This document shows, in pieces, positions 29,052 to 36,742 of a stretch of 64,000 nt of DNA. A program made the translations under genes and the position numbers. The stretch comes from Sphingobium sp. DEHP117 (lineage in GTDB: Bacteria; Pseudomonadota; Alphaproteobacteria; Sphingomonadales; Sphingomonadaceae): the NCBI RefSeq assembly GCF_030867385.1, contig NZ_JAPFBJ010000002.1, positions 659,001 through 723,000 on the forward strand, read 5' to 3'. The notes beneath the pieces are model-generated. The model was not told the origin of the DNA. It searched no databases and saw only the letters and a list, made by a program, of their open reading frames with translations. Position 1 is the stretch's first letter, and each line of letters begins with the position of its first letter.

Positions 29052-29656
29052 CCGCCTCTAAGCAAAAACACCGCGTGCTCAGCCCACAAATTGGCATTCG
29101 CCGGGCGGGTGGGGCGGCCACGGTTCAAAAACCACTGCCCCTCGATCGTCCAGCCCTGTTCCTTCACCAGCGCGCGGAAATCGTCGATGGTGAGGTGGTG
29201 GATGTTGGGCGTGTCGTACCAGCGCTCGGGCAACAGCTTCGTCACCGGCATCCTCCCGCCGAACGCCAGCGAGGCGCGCACGCGCCAGTGCGCGAAGTTG
29301 GGGAAGCTGACGAAGCCATGCGCCGCGATGCGCAGCAGTTCACCCAGCGCCAGGTCCGGCCTGCGTGTGGTCTGCAGCGTCTGGCTGAGGATCGCATAGT
29401 CGAAGCTCTTGTCCGGGTAATAGCCGAGATCCGTGTCGGCATCGCCCTGAATGACCGAGAGCCCGCGCGCCACGCAATGCGCGACATTGGCGGGGTCGAT
29501 CTCCAGCCCGCGCGCATCGCAGCCGCGCTCCGCCTCCAGCGCGGCCAGCAGCGTGCCGTCGCCGCAGCCGATGTCGAGCACGCGCGCGCCGGGCCGCACA
29601 TGCCCCGCGATCAGCGCCAGGTCAGGCCGCAGGCTGGCGAGCGTCGCGCCGTTCAT
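29048..29656 (-). CDS. metW: Methionine biosynthesis protein MetW
   Basis: A 202-residue class I methyltransferase-fold protein that pairs with MetX in proteobacterial methionine synthesis; in several species it is needed for or stimulates homoserine acyltransferase activity. Motif I is [12 protein letters not shown] near residue 26, followed by [24 protein letters not shown] and [11 protein letters not shown], all typical of MetW. The ATG at 29656 overlaps the metX stop (ATGA). The TAG stop is provided by the terminal repeat of a palindromic element, so the last residues may have been set by that insertion. Confidence 0.93.
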   Translation of the reverse strand: MNGATLASLRPDLALIAGHVRPGARVLDIGCGDGTLLAALEAERGCDARGLEIDPANVAHCVARGLSVIQGDADTDLGYYPDKSFDYAILSQTLQTTRRPDLALGELLRIAAHGFVSFPNFAHWRVRASLAFGGRMPVTKLLPERWYDTPNIHHLTIDDFRALVKEQGWTIEGQWFLNRGRPTRPANANLWAEHAVFLLRGG

Positions 29657-30774
29657 CCGACGAACCCCGCGATCACGCGGTCCAGCTCCGGCACGTCGAG
29701 CAGAAAGCTGTCATGGCCATAAGGCGCGGAGAGTTCGACAAAGCTCACCGGCGCTCCGGCCGCGTTCAAAGCATGCGCGATCTTCCGCGATTCGCGCGTG
29801 GGATAGAGCCAATCGCTGTCGAAACTGACCAGACAGAAGCGTGATTTCGTGCCTGCGAACACATCCGCGAGGCGGCCGCCATGCTCTTCCGTCAGGTCGA
29901 AATAACTCATCGCCTTGGTGATGTAGAGATAGCTGTTGGCGTCGAACCGCCCGGTAAAGCTCGCCCCCTGATGCCGCAAATAGCTTTCCACCTGAAAGTC
30001 GGCATCGAAGCCGAAGGTCTTGGAGGCCCTGTCCTGCAATCGCCGCCCGAACTTCTCGTGCATGCTCTCTTCGGAGAGATAGGTGATATGCGCCGCCATC
30101 CGCGCCACGGCCAGCCCGGCGTCAGGCGCAGCTCCGGTGCCGTAATAATTGCCGCCCTGCCAGTTGGGATCGGCCATGATCGCCTGCCGTCCAACTTCCT
30201 GAAAGGCGATGTTTTGCGCGGGCATCGCGGCGGTGGCAGCGATGACCATGACCCGGTCCACCCTGCCGGGCCAGAACGCCGCGAGGCTCAGCGCCTGCAT
30301 CCCGCCCATCGAACCGCCGACAACAGCGTGCAGCCGCTCTATCCCCAGCAGATCGAGCAGGCCCATCTGCGCCCGCACCATGTCGCGAATGGTGATGACC
30401 GGAAAACGCAGCGCATAGGGCTGGCTATCGCTTGCGAGGCTCGCCGGGCCGGTCGTGCCCATGCAACTCCCGAGCACATTCGCGCAGACGACGAAGTGCC
30501 TGTCGGTGTCAATCGGCTTGCCCGGGCCGACCGAGCGGCTCCACCAGCCCGGCTTGCCGGTGATCGGGTGGCGGCTGGCGACGAACTGGTCGCCGCTGGT
30601 GGCATGGCAGACCAGCACCGCGTTGCTGCGGTCGGCGTTGAGCGTGCCATATGTCTCGTAGGCGATCTCGACCTGATCCAGCACCGTTCCGCCATCCAGC
30701 ATCAACGGCTCGGGGAGGATGGTACGCCGGTTAAGGCCAAACAGGCCGTCGTTGGTCGGAGCGGAGGCTTCCAT
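29653..30774 (-). CDS. metX: Homoserine O-acyltransferase MetX
   Basis: Alpha/beta-hydrolase-fold enzyme that acylates homoserine for methionine synthesis. The 373-residue protein has the nucleophile elbow GGSMGGMQ near residue 150, the Asp in SFDSDWLYP near 316 and the His in YGHDSFLLD near 350. Family segments [24 protein letters not shown] and [12 protein letters not shown] are clear. Whether it uses acetyl- or succinyl-CoA cannot be told here; MetX proteins encoded with MetW are sometimes succinyltransferases. No ribosome site is seen before the ATG, and a promoter-like sequence ends about nine bases upstream. No SAM-II riboswitch pattern was seen. Confidence 0.94.
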   Translation of the reverse strand: MEASAPTNDGLFGLNRRTILPEPLMLDGGTVLDQVEIAYETYGTLNADRSNAVLVCHATSGDQFVASRHPITGKPGWWSRSVGPGKPIDTDRHFVVCANVLGSCMGTTGPASLASDSQPYALRFPVITIRDMVRAQMGLLDLLGIERLHAVVGGSMGGMQALSLAAFWPGRVDRVMVIAATAAMPAQNIAFQEVGRQAIMADPNWQGGNYYGTGAAPDAGLAVARMAAHITYLSEESMHEKFGRRLQDRASKTFGFDADFQVESYLRHQGASFTGRFDANSYLYITKAMSYFDLTEEHGGRLADVFAGTKSRFCLVSFDSDWLYPTRESRKIAHALNAAGAPVSFVELSAPYGHDSFLLDVPELDRVIAGFVG

Positions 30775-30782
30775 GACAGCAG

Positions 30783-30812
30783 GCGCTATGCCGCTTGGTG
30801 CCTCGTTGTCAA
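30783..30812 (-). promoter_or_regulatory. Candidate metX promoter, possibly giving a leaderless mRNA
   Basis: On the minus strand TTGACA (30812-30807) is followed by an 18-base spacer and TAGCGC (30788-30783). The predicted start of transcription would fall at or within a few bases of the metX ATG at 30774, consistent with the absence of a ribosome-binding site. The -10 box is poor. Confidence 0.3.
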
Positions 30813-30830
30813 CCGGAGGTCATGCCAATG

Positions 30831-31478
30831 CTATTCCTCGCGCGGATGACGCTCCAGCCAGTGGGCCAGCTCGGAAAAACCCATCGGCATATCAAAATGC
30901 AGGCCGATCATGCCTTCGCGCACCCAGCGCACGGTGGCGCTGCGCGGCGGCAGGCCTTCCACGCGCGCGATCATGTGATCGTCCACCCGCGCGTCGTCGA
31001 CGGTCTCCATGCACATGCCGTGCAATGAAATATTGACCAGCTCGCCGCTCAGCGTCGCGCCCTTGTCGTGCTGAAGGTGCACGTGCGCCCGCGCCAGAAA
31101 ACGGGGCGAGCGCGGCAGCTTGCGCAGCACGCTGCGCTGTGGGCGGCCCTGCAGCATGTCCGCGACATCGACAGGGTCGTCAAACTCGATACCGGCCGCA
31201 TGATCGCCAACCCAGCGCACGGTGCCGGTGACGACCTTGTCCGAGCGTAGCTCGATCGTGATCTTCTGACCCTGCTCGACCTCGTGATAGATGTCGAGCT
31301 TGGCGCCCTCGCGTGACATGTTGCGCACGAGGCACAACTGGTCGTGCCCTTCCACCACAGCGCGCCCTACCTTGAGCACGGTAACGAAGCGTTGCGAGCC
31401 ATGGCGGCGATCCTCGGCGGGTGTTCCGTCGACATTTGCCTCGGTGGCTTCCTCCTGGCTTATCTTTTGATGTAGCAT
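30831..31478 (-). CDS. Protein with two PilZ domains
   Basis: A 215-residue soluble protein made of two PilZ-like domains, residues about 20-110 and 120-210. The first has NMSREGAKL and VRWVGDHAAGIEF. The second has the c-di-GMP arginine motif as RKLPR, NISLHGMCME and VRWVREGMIGLHF. The first domain lacks a clean RxxxR (RRHGSQR has one extra residue), so only the second may bind c-di-GMP with confidence. The target is unknown. AGGA lies seven bases before the ATG at 31478. A further PilZ gene lies in the secretion locus at 58.5 kb. Confidence 0.82.
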   Translation of the reverse strand: MLHQKISQEEATEANVDGTPAEDRRHGSQRFVTVLKVGRAVVEGHDQLCLVRNMSREGAKLDIYHEVEQGQKITIELRSDKVVTGTVRWVGDHAAGIEFDDPVDVADMLQGRPQRSVLRKLPRSPRFLARAHVHLQHDKGATLSGELVNISLHGMCMETVDDARVDDHMIARVEGLPPRSATVRWVREGMIGLHFDMPMGFSELAHWLERHPREE

Positions 31479-31597
31479 ACAAGTTCCTGAAAGGGGACAG
31501 AACGCAGTGCCCGACTGTTGCCTATCATCATAAGCGGTAAGTTTGATGGGCGCGTTTCCGGAGTTGCCTAATCCCGTGTTAGGGACGATTCACGCGC

Positions 31598-31620
31598 GCG
31601 GCCCAACAAGGCTTGGCCGC
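31598..31620. repeat. Short inverted repeat upstream of hisC
   Basis: GCGGCC (31598-31603) and GGCCGC (31615-31620) flank an 11-base loop, and just upstream CCTAA/TTAGG flank seven bases (about 31568-31584). They lie in the gap before hisC and could be regulatory hairpins, but nothing more specific is supported. Confidence 0.3.
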
Positions 31621-31647
31621 GGCGCACGATCCCGCTAAAGCCGCGCC

Positions 31648-32763
31648 ATGACCCATGTTGGCGCACAAGGCGGGCCGCAGCCCAAGGAATGGATTTCGGC
31701 GATAGCGCCCTATGTACCGGGTAAAGCGGCGGATGCATCGGGCAGGCCCGTCGCCAAGCTTTCGGCGAACGAGAACCCGCTTGGCACAGGGGAAGCCGCG
31801 CGCGCGGCCTTCGCGCGGGCCAGCGCGGACCTCGCCACCTATCCCGATCCGGGCGCGGCGCTGTTGCGGCAGGCGATCGCCGCGCAATATGGTCTTGAAC
31901 CCGCCCGCGTGATCTATGGCACAGGGTCTGACGAGCTGCTCCATATCGCGGCCAGTGCCTATGCCGGTCCGGGCGACGAAATCATCCACGTGCGCTATGG
32001 TTTTTCGGTTTACGAGATCGCGGCGCGGCGGGTTGGGGCTGTCCCTGTCGTCGCGGCGGACAAGGACTATGGCACCGATGTCGATGCCATCCTTGCCTGC
32101 GTGACCGACAAGACCCGCGTGGTGTTCGTCGCCAATCCCAACAATCCGACCGGCACCTTTTCTCCCCGCGCAGAAATAGCGCGGCTTCATGCGGCCTTGC
32201 GGCCCGACATCCTGCTGGTTATCGATCAGGCCTATGCCGAATATCTGGAGCCGGAGGAGGACGATGGCGCACTCGCGCTGGCGGAAAGCGAGCCGAACGT
32301 GCTCGTCACCCGCACTTTCTCGAAGATCCATGGCCTCGCGGCAGAGCGGATCGGCTGGGGCTATGCCTCCGCGCAGATCGTCGAGGCGCTGCACCGCATC
32401 CGTGCGCCCTTCAACATCACCAGTGCAGGGCAGGCGGCGGCTGCGGCGGCAATTGCCGACACCGCGTGGGTGGAGGCCAGCCGAGCGCACAACCGCATCT
32501 GGCGGGATTACCTGTGCAACGAGGTGACGGCACTCGGCAATTGCGGCCTGAGCCATGTTCCGAGCAGCGCCAATTTCGTGCTGGTGCGCTTTGCGGGCGC
32601 ATTAAGCGCGCAGACCGCGTTTGAGGGTCTGATGGAGGCAGGCTATGCCACGCGCTGGCTGCCGGGGCAGGGGCTGCCCGATGCGCTGCGGATCACCATC
32701 GGCACCGAGGAACAGATGCGCGATGTCGCCCGGCTCTTGCGCGAAATGGCCACGCGCGCCTGA
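31648..32763 (+). CDS. hisC: Histidinol-phosphate aminotransferase
   Basis: PLP-dependent fold type I aminotransferase for the seventh step of histidine synthesis. The 371-residue protein has [10 protein letters not shown] near residue 36, [10 protein letters not shown] for the PLP-phosphate loop, NPNNPTGTF near 165, [11 protein letters not shown] near 193 and the PLP Lys in [16 protein letters not shown] near 229. Near the end is [12 protein letters not shown] with the Arg that binds the substrate carboxylate or phosphate. The family includes aromatic aminotransferases; HisC is the most likely role. The gene is isolated from other his genes, with repeats and a tRNA downstream. Confidence 0.92.
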   Translation: MTHVGAQGGPQPKEWISAIAPYVPGKAADASGRPVAKLSANENPLGTGEAARAAFARASADLATYPDPGAALLRQAIAAQYGLEPARVIYGTGSDELLHIAASAYAGPGDEIIHVRYGFSVYEIAARRVGAVPVVAADKDYGTDVDAILACVTDKTRVVFVANPNNPTGTFSPRAEIARLHAALRPDILLVIDQAYAEYLEPEEDDGALALAESEPNVLVTRTFSKIHGLAAERIGWGYASAQIVEALHRIRAPFNITSAGQAAAAAAIADTAWVEASRAHNRIWRDYLCNEVTALGNCGLSHVPSSANFVLVRFAGALSAQTAFEGLMEAGYATRWLPGQGLPDALRITIGTEEQMRDVARLLREMATRA

Positions 32764-32789
32764 GGCCATACAAAAATGGTGCGCCTGAG

Positions 32790-32816
32790 CGGAGCGAAGT
32801 CGAACCATAACAGGCG
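32790..32816. repeat. Short repeat fragment with GCCTGAGCGGAG type sequence
   Basis: CGCCTGAGCGGAGCGAAGTC followed by GAACCATAACAGGCG forms GCCTG/CAGGC ends. The sequence is of the same general type as the CTTCGACAAGCTCAGG repeat near 2660 (as its complement, CTGAGC..GTCGAA). It is a partial copy and the call rests on memory of similar sphingomonad repeats. Confidence 0.35.
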
Positions 32817-32859
32817 AGCAGGTAGGGTTGGTGTGGCGGCTGCCTGCGAGCCTGCAACT

Positions 32860-33006
32860 AGGGCGGATCGACATTCAGATGATGACGTGACGAAAATGTC
32901 GGTTTTCCGTGACCCGGAGCGCAGCGTACTTAAAAGTACGTGAGCACCGGAAGCGCGGGGAACCGATATTTGCAGGCCGTCAGGGCTGAATGTCGATCCG
33001 CCCTAA
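32860..33006. repeat. Palindromic intergenic element, copy 2
   Basis: A 147-bp element with perfect 20-bp terminal inverted repeats (32860-32879 and 32987-33006, TAGGGCGGATCGACATTCAG at the left). The core at 32917-32950 reads GGAGCGCAGCGTACTTAAA, then AGTACGTGAGCACCG, nearly identical to copy 1 at 28960-28993. Both copies also share TTTGCAGGCC before the right arm. Inner segments pair (CGGTTTTCCG with CGGGGAACCG, allowing G-T). It ends two bases from the 3' CCA of tRNA-Leu. Confidence 0.72.
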
Positions 33007-33008
33007 AA

Positions 33009-33091
33009 TGGTGCGGCTAGAGGGACTCGAACCCCCACGGTTGCCCAATGGTACCTAAAACCATCGCGTCTACCAATTTCGCCATAGCCGC
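33009..33091 (-). tRNA. tRNA-Leu (anticodon UAG)
   Basis: The minus strand reads as a tRNA of 83 nt including an encoded CCA (33011-33009). The acceptor stem GCGGCTA pairs with TAGCCGC, the D-arm is GCGAAATTGGTAGACGC, the anticodon stem ATGGT/ACCAT encloses loop TTTAGGT, and the T-arm contains GGTTCGAGTCC. The anticodon TAG lies at 33057-33055. A longer variable arm and the GGTAGACGC D-loop fit leucine. Confidence 0.96.
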
Positions 33092-33240
33092 ACGCCGCCC
33101 CATCTAGGGCCGCCGTGGTATGCAGGCAAGGGGCGTTTGCGTCGAACCTTAAGCGCTCATATTTCTTCTGTTAACTTCGTCCCTTTACAAATGAAGCACG
33201 GCAAGGAAAAAGCCTGCGCAATGGGGGCGGGGTGAGGCAA

Positions 33241-34557
33241 ATGATGCAGGATCGGAAAACTATCAGGACCGCATCGGTGGCCTTGCTGGCGGCTTGCGTG
33301 CCTGCCCAAGCTTGGGCGGGCGGCTATATGCTTCAGGAGCAGTCCCAACTCGAGATAGGCCGCGCCTTTTCCGGGGGTGCGGCGGCGGCGGACGATCCAT
33401 CGACCCTGTATTATAACCCGGCTGGCATGACGGAACTGCCGGGCATTCAGGTTTCTACAGGTGCGACGGCCCTGTTCATCGCCTCGCATCAGCGGGATCT
33501 GGGATCGACTATCAGCCGCCCGGCCGTGGGCCCGCTTGCCGGGAGCGCAGTCGTTACGCCGATAAGCGGCGGCAATGGCGGCAATCCGTTCGCGCCAGTC
33601 GCTCCCGTGCCGACGACCTACGCCACGGCGCAGATCGGCCAAAGCGGCATTTGGCTCGGCTTCGGCCTCAGCGCGCCCTTCGGCCTCAAGCTGCGATATG
33701 CCCCGGATTTTGTCGGGCGCTATAACTCGACTTATTCCAACCTGCTGACGCTGGATGCGCAACCGAGCGTCGCGTGGCGGGTGAGCGACAGCCTGTCGAT
33801 CGGGGGCGGAATGGATGTGCAATACGCCGATGTGACGCTGGAAGGTGCGATGCCCTCGGTTGCGGCGGGGGGCACCGACACTATGGCCAAACTTTCGGGC
33901 GATGACATTGCGCTCGGGTGGAACGTCGGGGCGCTGCTCAAGCTGAGACACTGCTTGCGCATCGGGCTGCATTATCGCTCTCAGGTAAAGCATGCCCTCA
34001 AGGGCCAAAGCGAGCTGAGCGGTTTTACCGGTACGCTCTCGGCGCTCAACGGCAGCACGCCGATCCGCGCGCCGCTCACATTGCCGGGCAGTGTCACCGT
34101 CAGCATAAGCTTCCCGCTTGATGGCAAGACCCGCTTCATGGCAACGGGCCGCCATTATAACTGGTCGGTGTTCGATCAGCTCCGCGTGGTGTTCCCTGAT
34201 GGCACAATCTCCGCAAAGGATTATCGCTATCGCGACAGCTGGAGTCTTTCGGCGGGTTTTGAGAGTGTTCGTTCTGAACGAATCACGCTGAGGGCAGGCG
34301 CGATGTTTGACAGCACGCCGACAAACCCCGCATTTCTGAGCACGCGCGTACCCGATGGCGACAGGAGCTGGCTCAGCGCGGGGATGAGCTATCGCATCAG
34401 TCCGCACCTCACATTGAATGCGTCCTATGCCCATGTGTTCATCGAAAGGCAGACGCTGGTGCGCACTGACACATTTGTCGGTTCCACGGTCGACAACCGC
34501 CTGCGGTCCTCCGGCAATGTCGATATGCTGGCAACATCGGTGACGGCGCGCTTCTAA
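33241..34557 (+). CDS. OmpP1/FadL family outer-membrane porin
   Basis: A ~438-residue outer-membrane beta-barrel for uptake of fatty acids or other hydrophobic compounds. A signal peptide ([15 protein letters not shown], cleavage before GGYML) is followed by the family's N-terminal hatch: [20 protein letters not shown] and [12 protein letters not shown], the conserved NPAGM motif. The rest is strand-rich, and the protein ends in Phe (SVTARF), the barrel C-terminal signature. Start candidates are ATG 33241 and 33244, with GAGG just upstream, or GTG 33232; 33241 is given. The substrate is unknown. It stands between tRNA-Leu and ispG. Confidence 0.9.
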   Translation: MMQDRKTIRTASVALLAACVPAQAWAGGYMLQEQSQLEIGRAFSGGAAAADDPSTLYYNPAGMTELPGIQVSTGATALFIASHQRDLGSTISRPAVGPLAGSAVVTPISGGNGGNPFAPVAPVPTTYATAQIGQSGIWLGFGLSAPFGLKLRYAPDFVGRYNSTYSNLLTLDAQPSVAWRVSDSLSIGGGMDVQYADVTLEGAMPSVAAGGTDTMAKLSGDDIALGWNVGALLKLRHCLRIGLHYRSQVKHALKGQSELSGFTGTLSALNGSTPIRAPLTLPGSVTVSISFPLDGKTRFMATGRHYNWSVFDQLRVVFPDGTISAKDYRYRDSWSLSAGFESVRSERITLRAGAMFDSTPTNPAFLSTRVPDGDRSWLSAGMSYRISPHLTLNASYAHVFIERQTLVRTDTFVGSTVDNRLRSSGNVDMLATSVTARF

Positions 34558-34607
34558 CCTGTTGCGCAACGGGGTATAGGGGGGCGATTCATACGGAGCG
34601 TCCCTTC

Positions 34608-35738
34608 ATGTCCGACCACAATCCCGGCCTGCGCCCCTGGCGCGACATTGCGCGGCGCCGTTCACGCCAGATCATGGTGGGCAATGTGCCGGTGGGGGGC
34701 GACGCGCCGATCACGGTGCAGACCATGACGAACACGCCCACGTCAGATGCTCGCGCGACGATCGACCAGATCCGCCGCTGCGAGGAGGCGGGGGCGGATC
34801 TGATCCGCGTTTCCTGCCCGGATGAGGAGAGCACCGCAGCGCTGAAACAGATCGTGCGCGCGGCGCGCGTGCCGATCATCGCGGATATTCACTTTCACTA
34901 CAAGCGCGCTCTGGAGGCGGCGGACGCGGGCGCGGCCTGCCTGCGCATCAACCCCGGCAATATCGGCAGCGAAGCGCGCGTGAAGGAGGTGGTTGACGCC
35001 GCCAAGGCCAATGGCTGCGCCATCCGCATCGGCGTGAATGCCGGGAGCCTCGAAAAGGATCTGCTCGAAAAATACGGCGAGCCGTGTCCGGATGCACTGG
35101 TCGAAAGCGCGCTCGATCATATCAAGCTGCTGCAGGATCAGGATTTCCACGAATATAAGGTCGCCGTGAAGGCGTCTGACGCGTTTCTGGCGGTGGCGGC
35201 CTATATGCAGCTTGCCGATGTGGTTGATTGCCCGCTGCACCTTGGCATTACCGAGGCAGGGGGGCTTCGCTCCGGCACCGTGAAGAGCGCGATCGGCATC
35301 GGCAATCTGCTGTGGGCAGGCATCGGCGACACGATCCGCGTCTCCCTCTCTGCCGAGCCGGAAGAGGAAGTGCGCGTCGGCTACGAAATCCTGAAATCGC
35401 TTGGCCTGCGCACGCGTGGGGTGCGCGTGGTTTCGTGCCCGTCATGCGCGCGGCAGGGCTTCGATGTGATCCGCACTGTGCAGGCCTTGGAAGACCGGCT
35501 CCAGCACATCCGCACACCGCTGTCGCTCTCGGTGCTGGGTTGCGTCGTCAACGGCCCCGGCGAGGCGCGCGAGACGGACATCGGCATCACCGGCGGCGGC
35601 AACGGCAAGCATATGGTCTATCTGTCAGGCGTGACCGACCATCATGTTCAGGATGAAGCGATGGTCGACCATATCGTGCGACTGGTCGAGGCGAAGGCGG
35701 CGGAGATCGAAGCCGCTTCGGCGGAGCAGGCCGCCTAA
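34608..35738 (+). CDS. ispG: 4-hydroxy-3-methylbut-2-enyl diphosphate synthase IspG
   Basis: Iron-sulfur enzyme converting methylerythritol cyclodiphosphate to HMBPP, the penultimate MEP-pathway step. The 376-residue protein starts with the TIM-barrel part ([48 protein letters not shown]). It ends with the cluster domain, where the Cys ligands appear in [12 protein letters not shown] and [17 protein letters not shown], with the final Glu also conserved. It is convergent with the downstream regulator: their stop codons overlap at 35735-35738. It works in the same pathway as dxs at 13.5-15.4 kb. Confidence 0.97.
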   Translation: MSDHNPGLRPWRDIARRRSRQIMVGNVPVGGDAPITVQTMTNTPTSDARATIDQIRRCEEAGADLIRVSCPDEESTAALKQIVRAARVPIIADIHFHYKRALEAADAGAACLRINPGNIGSEARVKEVVDAAKANGCAIRIGVNAGSLEKDLLEKYGEPCPDALVESALDHIKLLQDQDFHEYKVAVKASDAFLAVAAYMQLADVVDCPLHLGITEAGGLRSGTVKSAIGIGNLLWAGIGDTIRVSLSAEPEEEVRVGYEILKSLGLRTRGVRVVSCPSCARQGFDVIRTVQALEDRLQHIRTPLSLSVLGCVVNGPGEARETDIGITGGGNGKHMVYLSGVTDHHVQDEAMVDHIVRLVEAKAAEIEAASAEQAA

Positions 35739-36577
35739 CTCATTCCGGCAGCAAAGGCGACCTTCAGCGTTTCCGACAGGGAATTCGTGCCCAGCTTGTC
35801 CATCAGGTGCGCGCGGTAGATTTCGACCGTGCGCGGGCTGATGCCGAGATCGAGTGCGATCATCTTGTTCGATTTGCCGTGAAGCAACCCGTTCAGCACG
35901 TCGCGCTCCCGCGCGGTAAGCCGCTCGATCTGGCTACGCGCCTGTGCGCCGGCGGCGCTCTCGGCACGGACCATACGCACCAAAGCGAGTGCGTCCTCCA
36001 CAACGCCGAGGAGATCGGACGTCGCATAGGGGCTGAGCAGGCAATCGACCGCGCCGGCCTTCATCGCATCGATCGCTAGGCGCATCTGCTGCGGATCCGC
36101 GAGCATCACGCAGGCGAACCGCTTGCTCTCGCGTGAACTGCGGATGAAAGCGAGCAAAGCTGCCGCGCCGGCAAGCTGGCCCCGGCCATCCAGTTCCTCG
36201 TCCGCCTCTTCGCCGGAGACGATGACGCACCCATCATCGAGATGCTCTGCCGCCGCCAGGAATGCGGCGCGCGAGCGATAGGCGCGCACCACCATATTGG
36301 GCTTGCCGCTCAACAACTTGTGGATGGCGCCACGGCGCTCGTCGTCCGCGTCGATGAGATAGGCGTGGACCAGGCCTGCGCTCGGCGGCGCCTCGATCGG
36401 GTCGGGGAATTGAACGGCTCTGACGGTTGCTCTCGCTGGCGCCATTGGCTGCGAGGGCGCGGCGTGCATCACCAATCCCCGGCCGTCTTGTTCTGCGGCG
36501 ATCAGCGCTTCCGGCGTCATAAACATGCCAGCAGCGCTGTTGGTGACAAGTATCGAATCGATCTGTGTCTTGACCAT
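35735..36577 (-). CDS. LuxR/FixJ-type regulator with degenerate receiver domain
   Basis: A 280-residue DNA-binding regulator. The C-terminal LuxR HTH is intact ([39 protein letters not shown]). The middle (about 70-195) aligns with FixJ-type receivers ([25 protein letters not shown]), but the phosphorylation site is lost. The strand expected to read LVLDVRMP reads VIVSGEEA, the Thr/Ser of the next strand is Ala (CVMLADPQ), and the Lys of the KP motif is Ser (LSPY). A 70-residue N-terminal extension has no recognised domain. It lies just downstream of the giant RTX gene on the same strand. GAGG sits nine bases before the ATG. It probably acts independently of phosphorylation. Confidence 0.82.
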   Translation of the reverse strand: MVKTQIDSILVTNSAAGMFMTPEALIAAEQDGRGLVMHAAPSQPMAPARATVRAVQFPDPIEAPPSAGLVHAYLIDADDERRGAIHKLLSGKPNMVVRAYRSRAAFLAAAEHLDDGCVIVSGEEADEELDGRGQLAGAAALLAFIRSSRESKRFACVMLADPQQMRLAIDAMKAGAVDCLLSPYATSDLLGVVEDALALVRMVRAESAAGAQARSQIERLTARERDVLNGLLHGKSNKMIALDLGISPRTVEIYRAHLMDKLGTNSLSETLKVAFAAGMS

Positions 36578-36619
36578 TACGTTTAGCCCTCCCGCATACG
36601 CCTGGTCTGCGTTAACAAC

Positions 36620-36625
36620 ATTATA
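36620..36625 (-). promoter_or_regulatory. Candidate -10 box of the LuxR-type regulator gene
   Basis: The minus strand carries a perfect TATAAT about 43 bases upstream of the regulator ATG, in the 165-base gap after the giant RTX gene. No convincing -35 box is present at 16-18 bases, so an activator-dependent promoter is possible. Confidence 0.35.
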
Positions 36626-36742
36626 GGATGATTACGGGCTGGGAATCCTGTTAATGGTCCATTTTGGTTCAATGTTTTCCGTAGCTTACGTCGATGCGTG
36701 GGGCACTTGACCCCCGTCGCCTCGCCAAAACGGATCAGTCGA

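Noticed and set aside
30775..30850. SAM-II or SAM/SAH riboswitch upstream of metX
   Set aside because: I looked for the conserved CGGTGATTTG and GCTAAAG blocks and the short pseudoknot pattern and did not find them; the gap is also very short.
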